From Lucinisca nassula (taxonomy: Eukaryota; Mollusca; Bivalvia; Lucinida; Lucinidae): 64,000 nucleotides of DNA. This document shows positions 21,577 through 32,394 of this stretch, in pieces. Position numbers and translations under genes: made by a program. Position 1 is the stretch's first letter, and every line of letters starts with the position of its first letter. The stretch spans positions 163,833,406 to 163,897,405 of the forward strand of contig OY757011.1 of assembly GCA_963580285.1 (NCBI GenBank). Reading direction: 5' to 3'. The notes below the pieces were generated by a model. It was not told the DNA's origin. It did no database searches and saw only the letters and a program-made list of their open reading frames with translations.

Positions 21577-21776
21577 NNNNNNNNNNNNNNNNNNNNNNNN
21601 NNNNNNNNNNNNNNNNNNNNNNNNNNNNNNNNNNNNNNNNNNNNNNNNNNNNNNNNNNNNNNNNNNNNNNNNNNNNNNNNNNNNNNNNNNNNNNNNNNNN
21701 NNNNNNNNNNNNNNNNNNNNNNNNNNNNNNNNNNNNNNNNNNNNNNNNNNNNNNNNNNNNNNNNNNNNNNNNNNNN
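21577..21776. other. assembly gap, 200 N
   Basis: Exactly 200 N, a common placeholder for unknown size. It lies inside the lipase interval where exons are missing. Frames drawn across it have no meaning. Confidence 0.99.
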
Positions 21777-21849
21777 TAACAAGAAAGAGTTTTGGAATTT
21801 CAGGTAATGAGAAACAAACATATGAGCCGAGGCACAGCATTTCCTACAA

Positions 21850-22140
21850 TTTACATGAACGCCCAGCGAAGAATCAGATCAGGCTGCGCGTCCATATAGT
21901 CTAACCAGAGACTTCTCTTGCTGCATGAAGGAGCGTTGGGCCCTGAGCTACCCTTACAGCGCACAACGAAGACTCTGATTAGACTGCGCGGATGCGCAGG
22001 CTGATCTGAGTCTTCGTTGGGCGCACATGCTGCACGAAGGAACATTGGGTCCTTAGCTATCCTTAGAGCGCACAGCGAAGACTCTGATCAGACTGCGCGG
22101 ATGCGCAGGCTGATCTGAGTCTTCGTTGGGCGCACATGTC
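21850..22140. repeat. R10 hairpin repeats, tandem
   Basis: AGCGAAGACTCTGATCAGAC, a TGCGCGGATGCGCA hairpin and GGCTGATCTGAGTCTTCGTT occur twice in full (21963-22023, 22072-22130), with a third partial unit at 21865-21895. Confidence 0.75.
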
Positions 22141-22739
22141 TTATTGTAGGTTTTTGTCGTGCGCTGGCTCATATAAAAACTTCAACTTGTCTGTGACTAG
22201 CGAAACTAATGGTATTTAGCCACTGATGACAACAGAATCTTCCACAGAATAGCTTGTCCGCGAATATCCATTTCGTACTCTACAGTACACGGAGAAATGC
22301 GGTCGTGTGGCTTTTCTGGATTATGTTTTACTTTTTTGCATGGGTATACAATTTTTTTCATTAAATTTATTAAAAAAAAAAAAATAAAATAAAAAAATAA
22401 AAAATAAAATAAGAGTGTGGCTTCAATGATGCAGTTCTCGTCAATCTGTTTTCGGTATGATTAGAAAAATATTACAACATTTCATCTGTTAATTTATTCA
22501 GAAATTTTGTCACCAAATATACATTTATTATATACACGTTTGATATATGATGACAATGATTTCTAAATAAAGTAATGAACTAACAAACAAAATTTCTTTA
22601 AAATATGGCCTTTTAAACCAGGACCCAGTTTATCAGCGTATCGTTAGCTTAACGAGCTCGTTAGTGGTTCAAAATTTTAATTATTCTAGCACATTATATT
22701 GAGTCCTTTTGCATATTTTTGGTGTAACTCACATTTCTT
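22141..22739. other. no recognised feature
   Basis: Contains an A-rich run at 22371-22412. No exon or repeat that I can support. Confidence 0.5.
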
Positions 22740-22930
22740 TTACGGGCCTCCGTGGTCATTAGGTCTCTCACCGCTGTGGTTCGAGCCTCGCTCGGGTCAC
22801 ATGTGAGACGCCAAATTCTGCAACGGAAGGTCAGGTGGTTTTTCTTCGGGTATTCCAGTTTTCGCCCACCTCTGATTAACGATAGGCTCGATATGAGTGA
22901 AATAATCTTGAAAGGGTCGTAAAACCAAAA
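22740..22930 (+). repeat. tRNA-derived SINE (type B)
   Basis: The head GGGCCTCCGTGGTCATTAGG with box B GGTTCGAGCC looks like a tRNA 5' part. The body CGCCAAATTCTGCAACGGAA... matches the minus-strand copy at 11.8-12.0 kb. Confidence 0.65.
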
Positions 22931-23106
22931 TCACAAATCACATTTCTTTTTTCAGCAATAACATAAGCACATTTGCCTTGATATTAAATAGTCCATGTTT
23001 GAAAAATACGTTAACTAACGGCATCATTAGTTTTGAACAACTGGTCCAAGAAGGAAACTTTACCTATGTAGCAGTGTTGTACCAAGCTGATAGTCAGACA
23101 TGATAT

Positions 23107-23311
23107 ACAGTAAAATTCCGCTATTAAGACCACCTAAAATTAGACTAATTCTGCTATAAAAAGCTTATTTAGTAGGTTGAAGTTATTCTCCCTTTGTGTT
23201 TTCTGCATGCAGTGTCCTCTGGTCAGAGACCACCTTTGGGACTGTTCAAAAGAGGTCTTAAAATCCACTTTTGAACAGTCCCAAAGGTGGTCTTAATATA
23301 GGAATTTTACA
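23107..23311. repeat. R3 palindromic element
   Basis: TACAGTAAAATTCCGCTATT at the left, TTAATATAGGAATTTTAC at the right, with a long central palindrome around GGGACTGTTCAAAAG. Confidence 0.85.
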
Positions 23312-23344
23312 ATTATCAAGTTTGTTTATATTGGAGTTGAACGG

Positions 23345-23640
23345 CCCAGTTAACACTAGTTTGGCCATTTTTGAGCCGGTCAGTTTACCTATCCACACTT
23401 TTCCTGGGCAGTCTTATACGTAAGCGGTTAACCAGTACAGTGCACATTCTTTCGCCAGAAACGGACAACTGCCTTTCTTGAATCAGCGGAAGGGAGAGAA
23501 TGACCGTAGAAAAGATTTCATGATCAATCTCCACGGAAAAAAATGTTGCTGACCCCGGCAGGTATCGAACCCGCGTCCTCTTATCAACAGTCAGACATGC
23601 ATCCGACTGAGCTACCGAGGCCGGCGTAGTTAACAAGTCC
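23345..23640 (-). repeat. tRNA-derived SINE (type A)
   Basis: On the minus strand 23621-23551 folds like a tRNA: acceptor GCCTCGG/CCGGGGT, box A TAGCTCAGTCGG, anticodon loop CTGTTGA (GTT, Asn-like), box B GGTTCGATACC. The D arm does not pair well. A SINE body follows, ending in the opposite direction near 23345. The second copy is at 23950-24145. Confidence 0.75.
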
Positions 23641-23949
23641 TTGTAAGGAGCACCCCTCTAAATAGAAGTGAAGGGAATGATCAGGATTCGATACAATTAA
23701 CCCACAGCTCCCATCAGAGACACATAAGGGAAAGAAACACAAACATGAAACAACAGACCCTAATGGTGACATCAATAGCGGAAAGCCAAAAAGGACAGTT
23801 ACTTTCCCACAAAATGGCCAATTGGCTATCCAAAACAAAATAATTAAGCGATACAAACACTCAAAGACAGACCATAACAAAACTAAACGGCAACAGAAGA
23901 TCCGCTTTGGAACGGTCATCTGTGTCTGTGTGTGTGGGGGGGGGGGGGG
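23641..23949. repeat. R7-related repeat
   Basis: TGATCAGGATTCGATACAAT...GTTACTTTCCCACAAAATGG, diverged from the copies at 6853 and 57174. A run of G at 23937-23951 ends it. Confidence 0.7.
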
Positions 23950-24145
23950 GGCAGTACACTTTCTTTCGCCAGAAGCGGACAACTGCCTTTCTTGAATCAG
24001 CGGAAGGGAGAGAATGACCGTAGAAAAGATTTCATGATCAATCTACACGGAAAAATGTTGGCGACCCCGGCGGGTATCGAACTCGCGTCCTCCTGATCAA
24101 CAGTCAGACACGCATCCGACTGAGCTACCGAGGCAGGCATAGTTA
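23950..24145 (-). repeat. tRNA-derived SINE (type A), second copy
   Basis: The tRNA-like head is at 24134-24063 on the minus strand, with the same boxes and anticodon loop as the copy at 23551-23621. Confidence 0.75.
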
Positions 24146-24425
24146 ACAAGTCTTTGTAAGGAGCACCCCTCTAAATAGAAGTGAAGGCAATGATCAGGAA
24201 TCGATATTAACCCACAGCTCCCATCAAAGAGGAGGGAAAGAACAGCAGACCCTTATGGTGACATCAATAGCAGAAAGCCAAAAGGATAGTTACTTTCCCA
24301 CAAAATGGCCAATTGGCTATCCAAAGCAAAACAATACAAGCGATGCAGACACCAAAAGACAAGCCATAACAATAACAAACCACGACAGAAGAACCGCCCC
24401 GGAACGGCCAGCGAAACGAACCCAT
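24146..24425. repeat. R7-related repeat, second local copy
   Basis: Same order of blocks as 23641-23900, so the SINE A plus R7 pair occurs twice in tandem across 23345-24425. Confidence 0.7.
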
Positions 24426-24429
24426 TGTG

Positions 24430-24615
24430 GGGGGAGGGAGTAGATGGATTACCAGCAAGTCTGATAGCATACTGAAGAGAAAGTTTTTCTCTGCGCGAAG
24501 TTAAAGATGGTTCACCTGCTCCCATATAAACGCTTAGTACAGGAGACGTACGAAAGGCCCCCATAGCCAGACGAAGGCCTTGGTGATGGATAGTATCCAA
24601 AGATTTCAAATAGGA
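24430..24615 (-). pseudogene. LINE RNase H-side fragment
   Basis: The minus strand reads SLDTIHHQGLRLAMGAFRTS and EPSLTSRREKLSLQYAIRL, which match the region after the RT of Jockey-type LINEs. Short, truncated on both sides, with the R7-type repeat directly after it. Confidence 0.75.
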
Positions 24616-25184
24616 CTTTCTGGCAGAAACACCACTTTATCTAGAGAAGTGTATGATTTACGGCCTTATGTCTTGTCCTGGACATGGGTTTTCGGTACTT
24701 GTTAGAACCGTCTCGACAATGTTTGCAGTATAAATAAGAAAAAACTCGTATCATAAATTTTCATCAGAAAAAATACCGTTTTAGAGGAATGAAAGAATGC
24801 ACTTTCTTGCGCACCAGACAAGGAAATCCGTGATTTTACCCTGGGATAGAAATTTATGTTCTGACCCTGGTGTTCCGACCCAGGCAACTAGCATAAGTGC
24901 AATTCAATTCTATTTAACTTCCGCACTACTTTTATTTTGTAAACAATATACATGTGCGAGCTGTCAAAACTAACAGGCAAAAAAAAAAAAAAAAAAAACG
25001 AAATAAAAAAAAAATCAATAAGAATGATAATTAGTTGACTCATTTATTGTTAAAGGACAATGAATACAGGCCTTTTGTATGAAATGTTAAAAAGAAGAAA
25101 AGAAATATTGTTTGTTGTTCTGCTATATACTACAAAACAAAAATGAAATGTTTGGGAGGTGTTGTGCAAGAAAAAGAATCCAAT
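24616..25184. other. decayed R1-like copy and unassigned sequence
   Basis: 24620-24830 keeps scraps of R1 (ACTTGTTAGAACCGTCTC, AAATAAGAAAAA). 24980-25015 is A-rich. Nothing else is recognised. Confidence 0.4.
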
Positions 25185-25370
25185 GTGGGGTTCTGCTGTA
25201 GATGGGCGTTTCCATCCCTCGGGATGACCATGCTGAGCGGAACCGAGGCTATATGGGGGTTTACATCCCTCGGCATGACCATGCTGAGCGGAACCGAGGC
25301 ATAGCCTCGGTTCCGCTTAGCATGGTCATCCCTCGGGTTGGAAACACCCATCTACAACAGAACCCCATAT
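25185..25370. repeat. foldback repeat with a duplicated arm
   Basis: The arm GGGGTTCTGCTGTAGATGGG...GGAACCGAGGC (25190-25250) is inverted at 25304-25367. A second direct copy of the inner part of the arm lies between them (25255-25301). Confidence 0.75.
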
Positions 25371-25412
25371 CAGTTTCTTATAATATCACACGGGTGTGTT
25401 ATCGTAATACCT

Positions 25413-27300
25413 TACATTTTATTAGCTCGCCTTACGATAGTAAAGGGGGAGCTATTGCCATAACCCCGGGCGCCCGTCGTCAGCGTCGGCGTCGGCGTCG
25501 TCCGCGTCCGCATTGGGTTAAAAATTACCTGCAAGCTCTTATTTGTGATGTTTCACAAATTTATTTTCAAATAAAATATACATTTGGTAAAAATCAGTAT
25601 TTTACATAATCTTTTCACTCCATTTACCAGGTTTTTTGGCTTAAATTGGACTTTTTTGGAAGTTAATATTTTCCTCACTTATTTCCCTGTGTTAAAGTTT
25701 ATCTGCAAGCTGCGTGAGTTCAAATCCCCGGGGAGGATTTTTTTTTTTTTTTTTCTGTTTTTTTTTTTCTTCTTCTTTTTAAAAAGAAAGCGGGTCTGGG
25801 ACTCAAGGTCAATGTCACTGTGGCTATTTTTTCAGAAAAAACATTGTCATCGCTCTAGCGCCTTCATTTATTGATGGATTTTAATAGAACTTCACATAAA
25901 TGTCACGTTGGGTATAATGATATCTCTAGTGACTTTGACTTTCAGGGTCCGGGACTTAAGGTCAAGGTCACTACTTTTAGGGTCACGGGGTCAAGGTCCC
26001 TGTGGCTATTTTTAGATAAACATTGTCATCGCTCGTGCACCTTAATTTATTGATGGATTTTAATATAGCTTCACAGAAATGTTGGGTATGATGATATCTC
26101 TAGCAAGTTCGACTTTCAGGTTCCGGGGCTGAAGATGAAGGTCACTGTGGCTATTTTTAGAAAAAACTTTGTGATCGCCCAAGTGCCTACATTTATGGAT
26201 GGAGTTTAATATAACTTCACACAAATGTTGGGTATGATGATATCTCGAGCGAATTCGACTTTTAGGGTCTGGGGCTGAAGGTCAAGGTCACTGTGGCTAT
26301 TTTTAGAAAAACTTTGTGATCGCTCTAGTGCCTATATTTATGGAAGGATTTTAATACAACTTCACACAAATGTTGGGTATGATGATATCTCGAGCGAGTT
26401 CGACTTTCAGGGTCCAAGGCTGAAGGTGAAGTCGCTGTGGCCATTTTTAGGAAAACTTTGTCATCGCTCTTGCGCTTTCATTTATTGATGGATTTTAATA
26501 TAACTTCACACAAATGTTGGGTATCATGATGTCTCGAGTGACTTTGGCTTTCAGGATAAGGGGCTGAAGATTAAGGTCACTGTGGCTATTTTTAGAAAAA
26601 AAAACTTGGTCATTGCTCTAGGGTCCACATTTATAAATGGATATAAAGATAATTTCATACAAATGTTGGGTATGATGATATCTCGAGTGAGTTCAACTTT
26701 CAGGATCTGGGGTAAAGGTCACTGTGGCTATTTTCAGAAAAAAATAGTGATTGCTCTAGTGCCTACATTTATGGATGGATTTTAATATAACTTCACATAA
26801 ATGTTGGTAATGATGATATCTTTAGCGAGTTCGACTTTTAGGGTCTGGGGCTGAAGGTCAAGGTCACTGTGGCTATTTTTAGAAAAAAACTTTGTCATCG
26901 CGCTTTCGCCTTCATTTATTGATGGAGTTTAATATTAACTTGACTTGATTAACTTGGTATGATGATATCTTGAGTGACTATGACGTTTTGGGTCAGGGGC
27001 TGAAGGTCAAGGTCACTGTGGCTATTTTTTTTTAGAAAAAACTTGATCATTGCTCTAGTGTCCACATTTATTGATGGATTTGAAGATAACATCATACAAA
27101 TATTGGGTATGATAATATCTCGAGTCAGTTCAACTTTCAGGTTCTGGTGCTCAAAGTTAAGGTCACTGTGGCTATTTGTAGAAAAAAACTTTGTCATCAC
27201 TCTTAAGTACCTACATTTATTGATGGATATCATGTAATTTTACACAGATGCTAGGCTAGGCTTTTTTTAATTTGTCTTGCGCGAGGGGATTTGTATCGTC
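25413..27300 (+). repeat. tandem-repeat element T1
   Basis: About eight units of 150-185 bp from 25790 to 27240. Each has TCAAGGTCACTGTGGCTATT, ATCGCTCTAG, CATTTATTGATGGATTTTAA, CTTCACACAAATGTTGGGTA and ATATCTCGAGCGAGTTCGAC. The right end GCGAGGGGATTTGTATCG...GATGCCTTGTT equals, inverted, the left end of T2. The left edge near 25413 has a GTCGGCGTCGGCGTCG run. Confidence 0.85.
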
Positions 27301-27616
27301 TGTGATGCCTTGTTATTACTTGGAAAGTTGTAGATTTTTTTTATCAACTATAGATTTCTTTTTCATTTTATTTTTACAGTGGAAAGGCTTGAAAACAGGA
27401 TGATTAGGAGTACTTTTTGGTTCTCTTTCATTTGCCGCAGTCTGTTAGGCTGTTTTACAGAAGAAATGTTTTTGATAACTTGCCCTCATCCATCTTCTAA
27501 GGCCCCCAAAAGGCGAGCTATGTTGTCTTCTGACAACTCTTGTCATGTATTGCCTTTGTAAGTTTTTCTATTGTTAACTTACACGATGTGTTTAATTGTT
27601 TCCTTATTTTGCAGCC
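27301..27616. other. intron sequence, no supported exon
   Basis: A 60-codon frame at 27379-27561 happens to lie between an acceptor-like and a donor-like site but resembles no lipase segment. Confidence 0.4.
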
Positions 27617-27843
27617 TTAACCCATTTAGTACCAGAAACCCCAAAACGGGTACCATGGCAAACAGTGCAGGCCCAGATCAGACGCCGCAGAACGCGGCGT
27701 CTGATCAGAGCCTCCACTGTTTGCTAAAAGTTCAGTCATTTCCCAAATAAATTTTGATGAAAACACAACCTGACACCCTTAAATTTAGAAATGAACTGCT
27801 ATATTTATTAGGCGGAAGATTCCATTTGGTACAAAAAGGGTTA
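27617..27843. repeat. R5 hairpin element
   Basis: TTAACCCATTTAGTACCAGAA to ATTCCATTTGGTACAAAAA. Hairpin CAGATCAGACGCCGC / GCGGCGTCTGATC near 27674-27707. Confidence 0.88.
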
Positions 27844-28235
27844 ACAAAGAGGCACCAGACAGACAGCCTATTTCGTAAGCCCTGAAGGGTAGACGATGGA
27901 GAAGGCACCGGACAGAAACCTCGAATAATTATATTGTCAGATAAGTTGATAAGTTATGGTAGCATGCAAGAATTTAAACTTCAACTGAATCTAAGGTCTT
28001 TGTTTCCACCCCACCCCACCGAGAAGAGAGGCAAATATTTCATATGCAGGGTCTCGTTGTTCAAAACGTATGGAATTTTTTAAACTTTGATCACTTATAA
28101 TTAGTATGGCAAATATTCTAACGTTTGCTGAAAAACTGTGAATAGCTTTTGCATTTGCAAAAGGCACTCACATTTTCAACAAAAATACCACTGTAATAGG
28201 TATTATGATTGCTGGAACAGTTAACACTAAAGACC
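27844..28235. other. intron sequence, nothing recognised
   Basis: A CCACCCCACCCCACC run near 28005. No repeat or exon seen. Confidence 0.45.
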
Positions 28236-28371
28236 CAGCAGGCACACTCGCTAGGGCAACGTCAAATCAACGTCGGTGCAACGTTGCACCGACGTAGATG
28301 TGACGTTGTATAAACACCATGACGTCGCACCGACCTCGATGTGACGTCACAATTACGTCATGTGCCTGCTG
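28236..28371. repeat. 136 bp inverted-repeat element rich in TGACGT
   Basis: The ends CAGCAGGCACA and TGTGCCTGCTG are perfect complements. Inside are several copies of ACGTCGGTGCAACGT-type sequence and a TGACGTCA near 28342. It ends 91 bases before the lipase nucleophile exon. Confidence 0.75.
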
Positions 28372-28462
28372 AGCAACGGGCCCAGATTTATTCCCTTATG
28401 AGAGGTATACCGTAATTCCTCACTAGCTTTTCTCAAGCCCGTCTCATTTTTGTGTTTCACAG

Positions 28463-28706
28463 CTTTGATGAAATGGCGGAGTATGACCTTCCTGCCATGG
28501 TGGACAAGATCCTTTCTGTCACTGGAGAAAAACAAGTATTTTACGTAGGTCACTCACAAGGCGGTGGGATAGGACTTGCCGAGCTCTCACAAGATCCAGA
28601 TTTTGCCAACACGATTAAGATGTATGTAGGTCTCGCGCCAGCGTCATACATGGGAGATGTTAAGAGCCCGATTCGTCTTCTGTTTCCATATATCGACGAT
28701 TTGAAG
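28463..28706 (+). CDS. lipase exon with catalytic serine
   Basis: Acceptor TTTCACAG before 28463, donor AAG|GTATTT after 28706. The first base completes a Ser codon, then FDEMAEYDLPAMVDKIL follows, as in family members (S-x-DEMAxYDLPA). The nucleophile elbow is GHSQG, with Ser at 28554-28556. The exon goes on through KMYVGLAPASYMGDVKSPIR to DDLK, phase 0. It covers what are two exons in mammals. The serine hydrolase attacks the ester bond of triglycerides or cholesteryl esters. Confidence 0.93.
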
Positions 28707-28719
28707 GTATTTCAGATTT

Positions 28720-28946
28720 AACCCTTTTTGTACCAAATGGAATCTTCCTTCTTATATACAGCAGGAGTCCATTTCAAAATATAGGGGTGTCGGGTTGTGT
28801 TTTCATCAAAATTTATTTGGTAAATGCCTGAATTTTTAGCAAACAGTGGAGGCCCTGATCAGACGCCGCGTTCTGCGGCGTCTGATCTGGGCAGGCACTG
28901 TTTGCCCGGGTACCCGTTTTGGGGTTTCTGGTACTTTTATGTGTTA
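28720..28946. repeat. R5 hairpin element
   Basis: AACCCTTTTTGTACCAAATG to GGTACTTTTATGTGTTAA, with the hairpin at 28839-28906. It starts 13 bases after the exon donor. Confidence 0.88.
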
Positions 28947-28957
28947 ACCTGATATTC

Positions 28958-29158
28958 TTAGCCCTTATCCCACTGAACACGACAAACCATAACTTTGCAA
29001 ACAGAGTAGATTCAGATTAGAAGCCACATGATCAGGATATACACTGTTTATCATTCAGTTTGAAAAGATGAATGGAAACATTATATCACGTTATTTTATT
29101 GGCTGAGAGTCAGCAATGCGAGAGGCTAAACTAATTTATTTAGCAGGGCAAGGGTTAA
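28958..29158. repeat. R6 hairpin element, decayed
   Basis: TTAGCCCTTATCCCACTGAA and AGCAGGGCAAGGGTTAA ends with a weakened hairpin. Confidence 0.7.
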
Positions 29159-29217
29159 ACCAGCGATCGCAACCGTGCATGTGAGGATCATATACTCGCT
29201 GTCAGCAATTCGTATTG

Positions 29218-29496
29218 CATTACGAAAACACGCCAATACAAATACATTGTAACCTTTATCGCCGAAAAAAAATGAAAAATTTAAGATGAAAAATTGTGAT
29301 ATTTTTCTTACTTCTGCTCAAAATATAGATTATGGGTACTCTTTAGAACCGCCTCGTCGATGCGGTTCTAACGAGTTCCCACACTCTATATTTTAGAGCA
29401 GTAATAAGAGAAATAAGGTTTATCCCTGCAAACCCCGGTTTTGCTATATAAAAGTGGGGTTCAAGGGGTCAAATAATATAGGCGTGATTTCGCGAT
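29218..29496 (+). repeat. R1 foldback element
   Basis: CATTACGAAAACACGCC to GGCGTGATTTCGCGATG with a hairpin near 29337-29382. Confidence 0.85.
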
Positions 29497-29959
29497 GGAA
29501 AATTATATCAGTAGTCCATATCACTTACATGCATTTATTTATTTATTTATTCATAAAGGGTAAAACACAATTAGCCAGTGTGACTATTCTACCCATGTGA
29601 CCATCTTTTAAGGCATAAAACGCAACATATTTACTACAACATATACATACATTGTAGACTCACATGAAATGACTGTTGAGTTTTTAATTCGAGTGGGCAT
29701 GTTCACAGTCACACTTCGTACTTGGCTAGTCAGAGAACTTCCTTAATTACACAATTTAACGATCGGAGCTGAGGTTGAAATTCACCGATCGTATAGAGAT
29801 GTGCCAGATTTAGAACTATAATCAGGACATACTTGGGTTTATTTATTTTATTTATTCATTTTATTTTATTGAAGGATAGACTACACTATGATGTCGATAT
29901 TTTCACAAATTACATTTTCTAGCTCATATTTTATGTTAAAAGCCTAACATTCTGTCTTT
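29497..29959. other. intron sequence, nothing recognised
   Basis: ATTTATTT-rich tracts near 29532 and 29838. No exon seen. Confidence 0.45.
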
Positions 29960-32394
29960 TTAGCTCACCTGTCACGTAGTGACAAGTTGACCTTTTGTGA
30001 TCACTTTTTGTCCGTCGTCCGTGCTTCCGCCCGTAAACAATTTCTCCTCCTAAACCACTGATTAGATTGTGACAAAACTTCACAGGAATGATCCTTAGGT
30101 GGTCCCCTTTCAAATGTTCAAATGGTTCCGGTCCATTGCACATCAAGGTTAAAGGAGCCAAAATAGATTTTTTTAATGAAAACTTAAAAAAAAATCTTCT
30201 TCTCTGAAACCGCAAGGCACAGGTCTTCGATATTTGGTGTGTAGCTTAGTGGACCACTGCCAAGATTGTTGGGGCCAAAAATGCCCCCCCCCCCGGGGGG
30301 GCCCTTTGGTTTTAGATAGACTTACATAGGGAAAACCTTTAAAATATTCTTGTCTGAAACAAGAAGGCTCACGTGTTTGATATTTGGTATGAAGCTTCGG
30401 CTTGTGGACCTCTATCAAGATTGTTGAAATTATAGACCTGGATCCGAAAATTGCCCCGCTACGGTGCCCTTTGGTTTTTCATTGACTTACATAAGACAAA
30501 TCTTTAAAACAAATCTTCTCCCCTGAAACCGCAAGGCCCGGGTCTTTGATATTTAGTGTATAACTTCATCTAGATGACCTCTACCAAGATTGTTCAAATT
30601 ATAGCCCTTGCATCAAAAATGCCCCCGCCACGGGGCCCTTTGGCTTTACATTTACTTATGAAGGAAAATCTTGAAAAAAGCTCTTCTTTTCGGAAACCGC
30701 AAGGCCCAGGTTTTTGATATTTGGTTTGAAGCTTCATTTGAGATTGTTCAAATTATAGCCCTGGGGCCAAAAATGCCTGACCCCGGGGCCCTTTGGTTTT
30801 ACATAGACTTATATAGGGAAAACCTTTAAAAATATTCTTGTCTGAAACAAGGTATGAAGCTTCGTCTTGTGGACCTCCATCAAGATTTTTCAGATTATAG
30901 CCCTGGGGCCAAACATTCCCCCGCCCTAGGACCCTTTGGTTTTACATAGACTTATATAGGGATAATCTGAAAAAAAAAAATCTCTGAAACCGCAAGGCCC
31001 AGGTCTTTGATATTTGGTGTGAAGATTCATCTAACACACTTCTACCAAGATGTTAAAATTATAGTCCTTGGGTCAAAAATGGCCCCGCCCTGGGGCCCAC
31101 TAGTTTTGCTTCGACTTATATATGGAAAACCTTTAAAAAATCTTCTAGTCTGACTTCCAGAAGGCCCAGGTCTTTGATATTTGGTATGATGCTTCATCTG
31201 GTTGACCTCTACTGTGTTGTGCAAATTATAGCCCTGAGGCCAAAGGTGGCCCCTACCCAGACCCCAACGGTTTTACTTAGACATATATGGCAAACCATTA
31301 AAAACCTTCTTCTCTGATACTACAAGGCCCAGGTCTTTGATTTTTGCTTGAAGCTTCATGTGGGTGACCTCTACCAAGATTATTCAAATCATAGCCCTGG
31401 GATAAAAAATGGCCCCGCCCCAGGGCCCACTGGTTTTACATAGACTTACATAGGGAAAATCTTTTAATACCTTCTCGTCTGAAACCAGAAGGCCCAAGTC
31501 TTTGATATTTGGAATGACGCTTCCTCTAGTTATCCTCTACCAAGATTGTCCAAATTATAACCCCATGGGGTAAAAAAAATGGACCTGCCCGGAGCCCACT
31601 GCTTTTATATAGGTTAATGCTGAGTCGGTTCATCTCTGTCTGGTGCACTAAGACCTGACCCTCAATGTCCACAAGGTGCCTAGACAGTGGCATACAAGTC
31701 AGCTCTGTGTTGTCAAAGGGAACCACTGACCCATAACCCACCACCCCCTCCTTTTGTCACCATGTGACATTATTAGTAATATTGAGCCACTTCATCTCCA
31801 TCTGTTGCACTAAGGATCCGACTCTCAATGTCAACAATGTGTCCAGATAGTGACAAACAAGACAGCTCTGTATTGTCAAAGGGAACCACTGACTCATATG
31901 TCTAGCAGCTTATGCCAATTCTTGCCCCCCACCCCCCCCCCCCCACCCCCACTTCCACCCCAACCACCACCATCCCTTGTCATAACGAGGCATTGTAAGT
32001 TAGGCTGAGCAAAATTTATCTCCATGCACTAGAACCCGACCCTTAATGTACAAAAGGTGCCAATGTAGTAACATACAAATCAGCTCTGTAGAAGAGAACT
32101 TTTGAAAGACTTCATCCTCAGAAAGAAAACTATTTGGAAGGAATGTTCCATGGGTGACCCTGTGACAAAATTGCTCAAAATAGTTTCGCTCCACTGAAGA
32201 TAATAGCCACCAAAACTAAGCAATAAACAAGCTTTAAAATGACTTCTAAATACTAATAATTTCACAGAAATGTTCCTTGGGTCACTCTCAACCAAAATAG
32301 CTCAAACCATCCACTCCACCTTACATTACCTACCACTTTATCTGTACAATAAGGATCAGGTGAGCGATCCAGGGCCATTATGGCCCTCCTGTTT
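29960..32394 (-). mobile_element. block A: tandem-repeat element with Helitron-like end
   Basis: On the minus strand it starts near 32394 with GGAGGGCCATAATGGCCC and GGATCGCTCACC, and ends at 29960 with a TGTCAC-TAC-GTGACA type hairpin (29970-29984) then GGTGAGCTAA. Inside are about ten units of roughly 165 bp (30190-31600) with AAGGCCCAGGTCTTTGATAT, ATTATAGCCCTGGGGCC and GGCCCTTTGGTTTTACATAG. 31600-32390 holds diverged non-tandem sequence with two copies of CAGCTCTGTRTTGTCAAAGG. Confidence 0.75.

Larger units (their letters stand above)
14165..28462 (+). other. lipase intron interval; expected exons not found
   Basis: Family members place about 95 residues here, including the N-terminal YWG...TEDGY segment and the HGL oxyanion-hole segment. 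I searched by eye and saw neither. The interval is filled with repeats and contains a run of 200 N (21577-21776). Either the exons lie in the gap, are too diverged for me to see, or are lost. Confidence 0.6.

Noticed and set aside
21495..21904. Frames of 90-113 codons across the gap
   Set aside because: Most codons are N; they carry no information.
23551..23621. A tRNA-Asn gene (anticodon GTT) on the minus strand
   Set aside because: The D arm does not pair, and a second copy with the same downstream body lies at 24063-24134, so it is a SINE head.
27376..27562. 60-codon frame between an acceptor-like TTTTTACAG and donor-like GTAAGT, in the interval with missing lipase exons
   Set aside because: The protein has no similarity to the expected YWG/TEDGY or HGL segments, and the other frames have stops.
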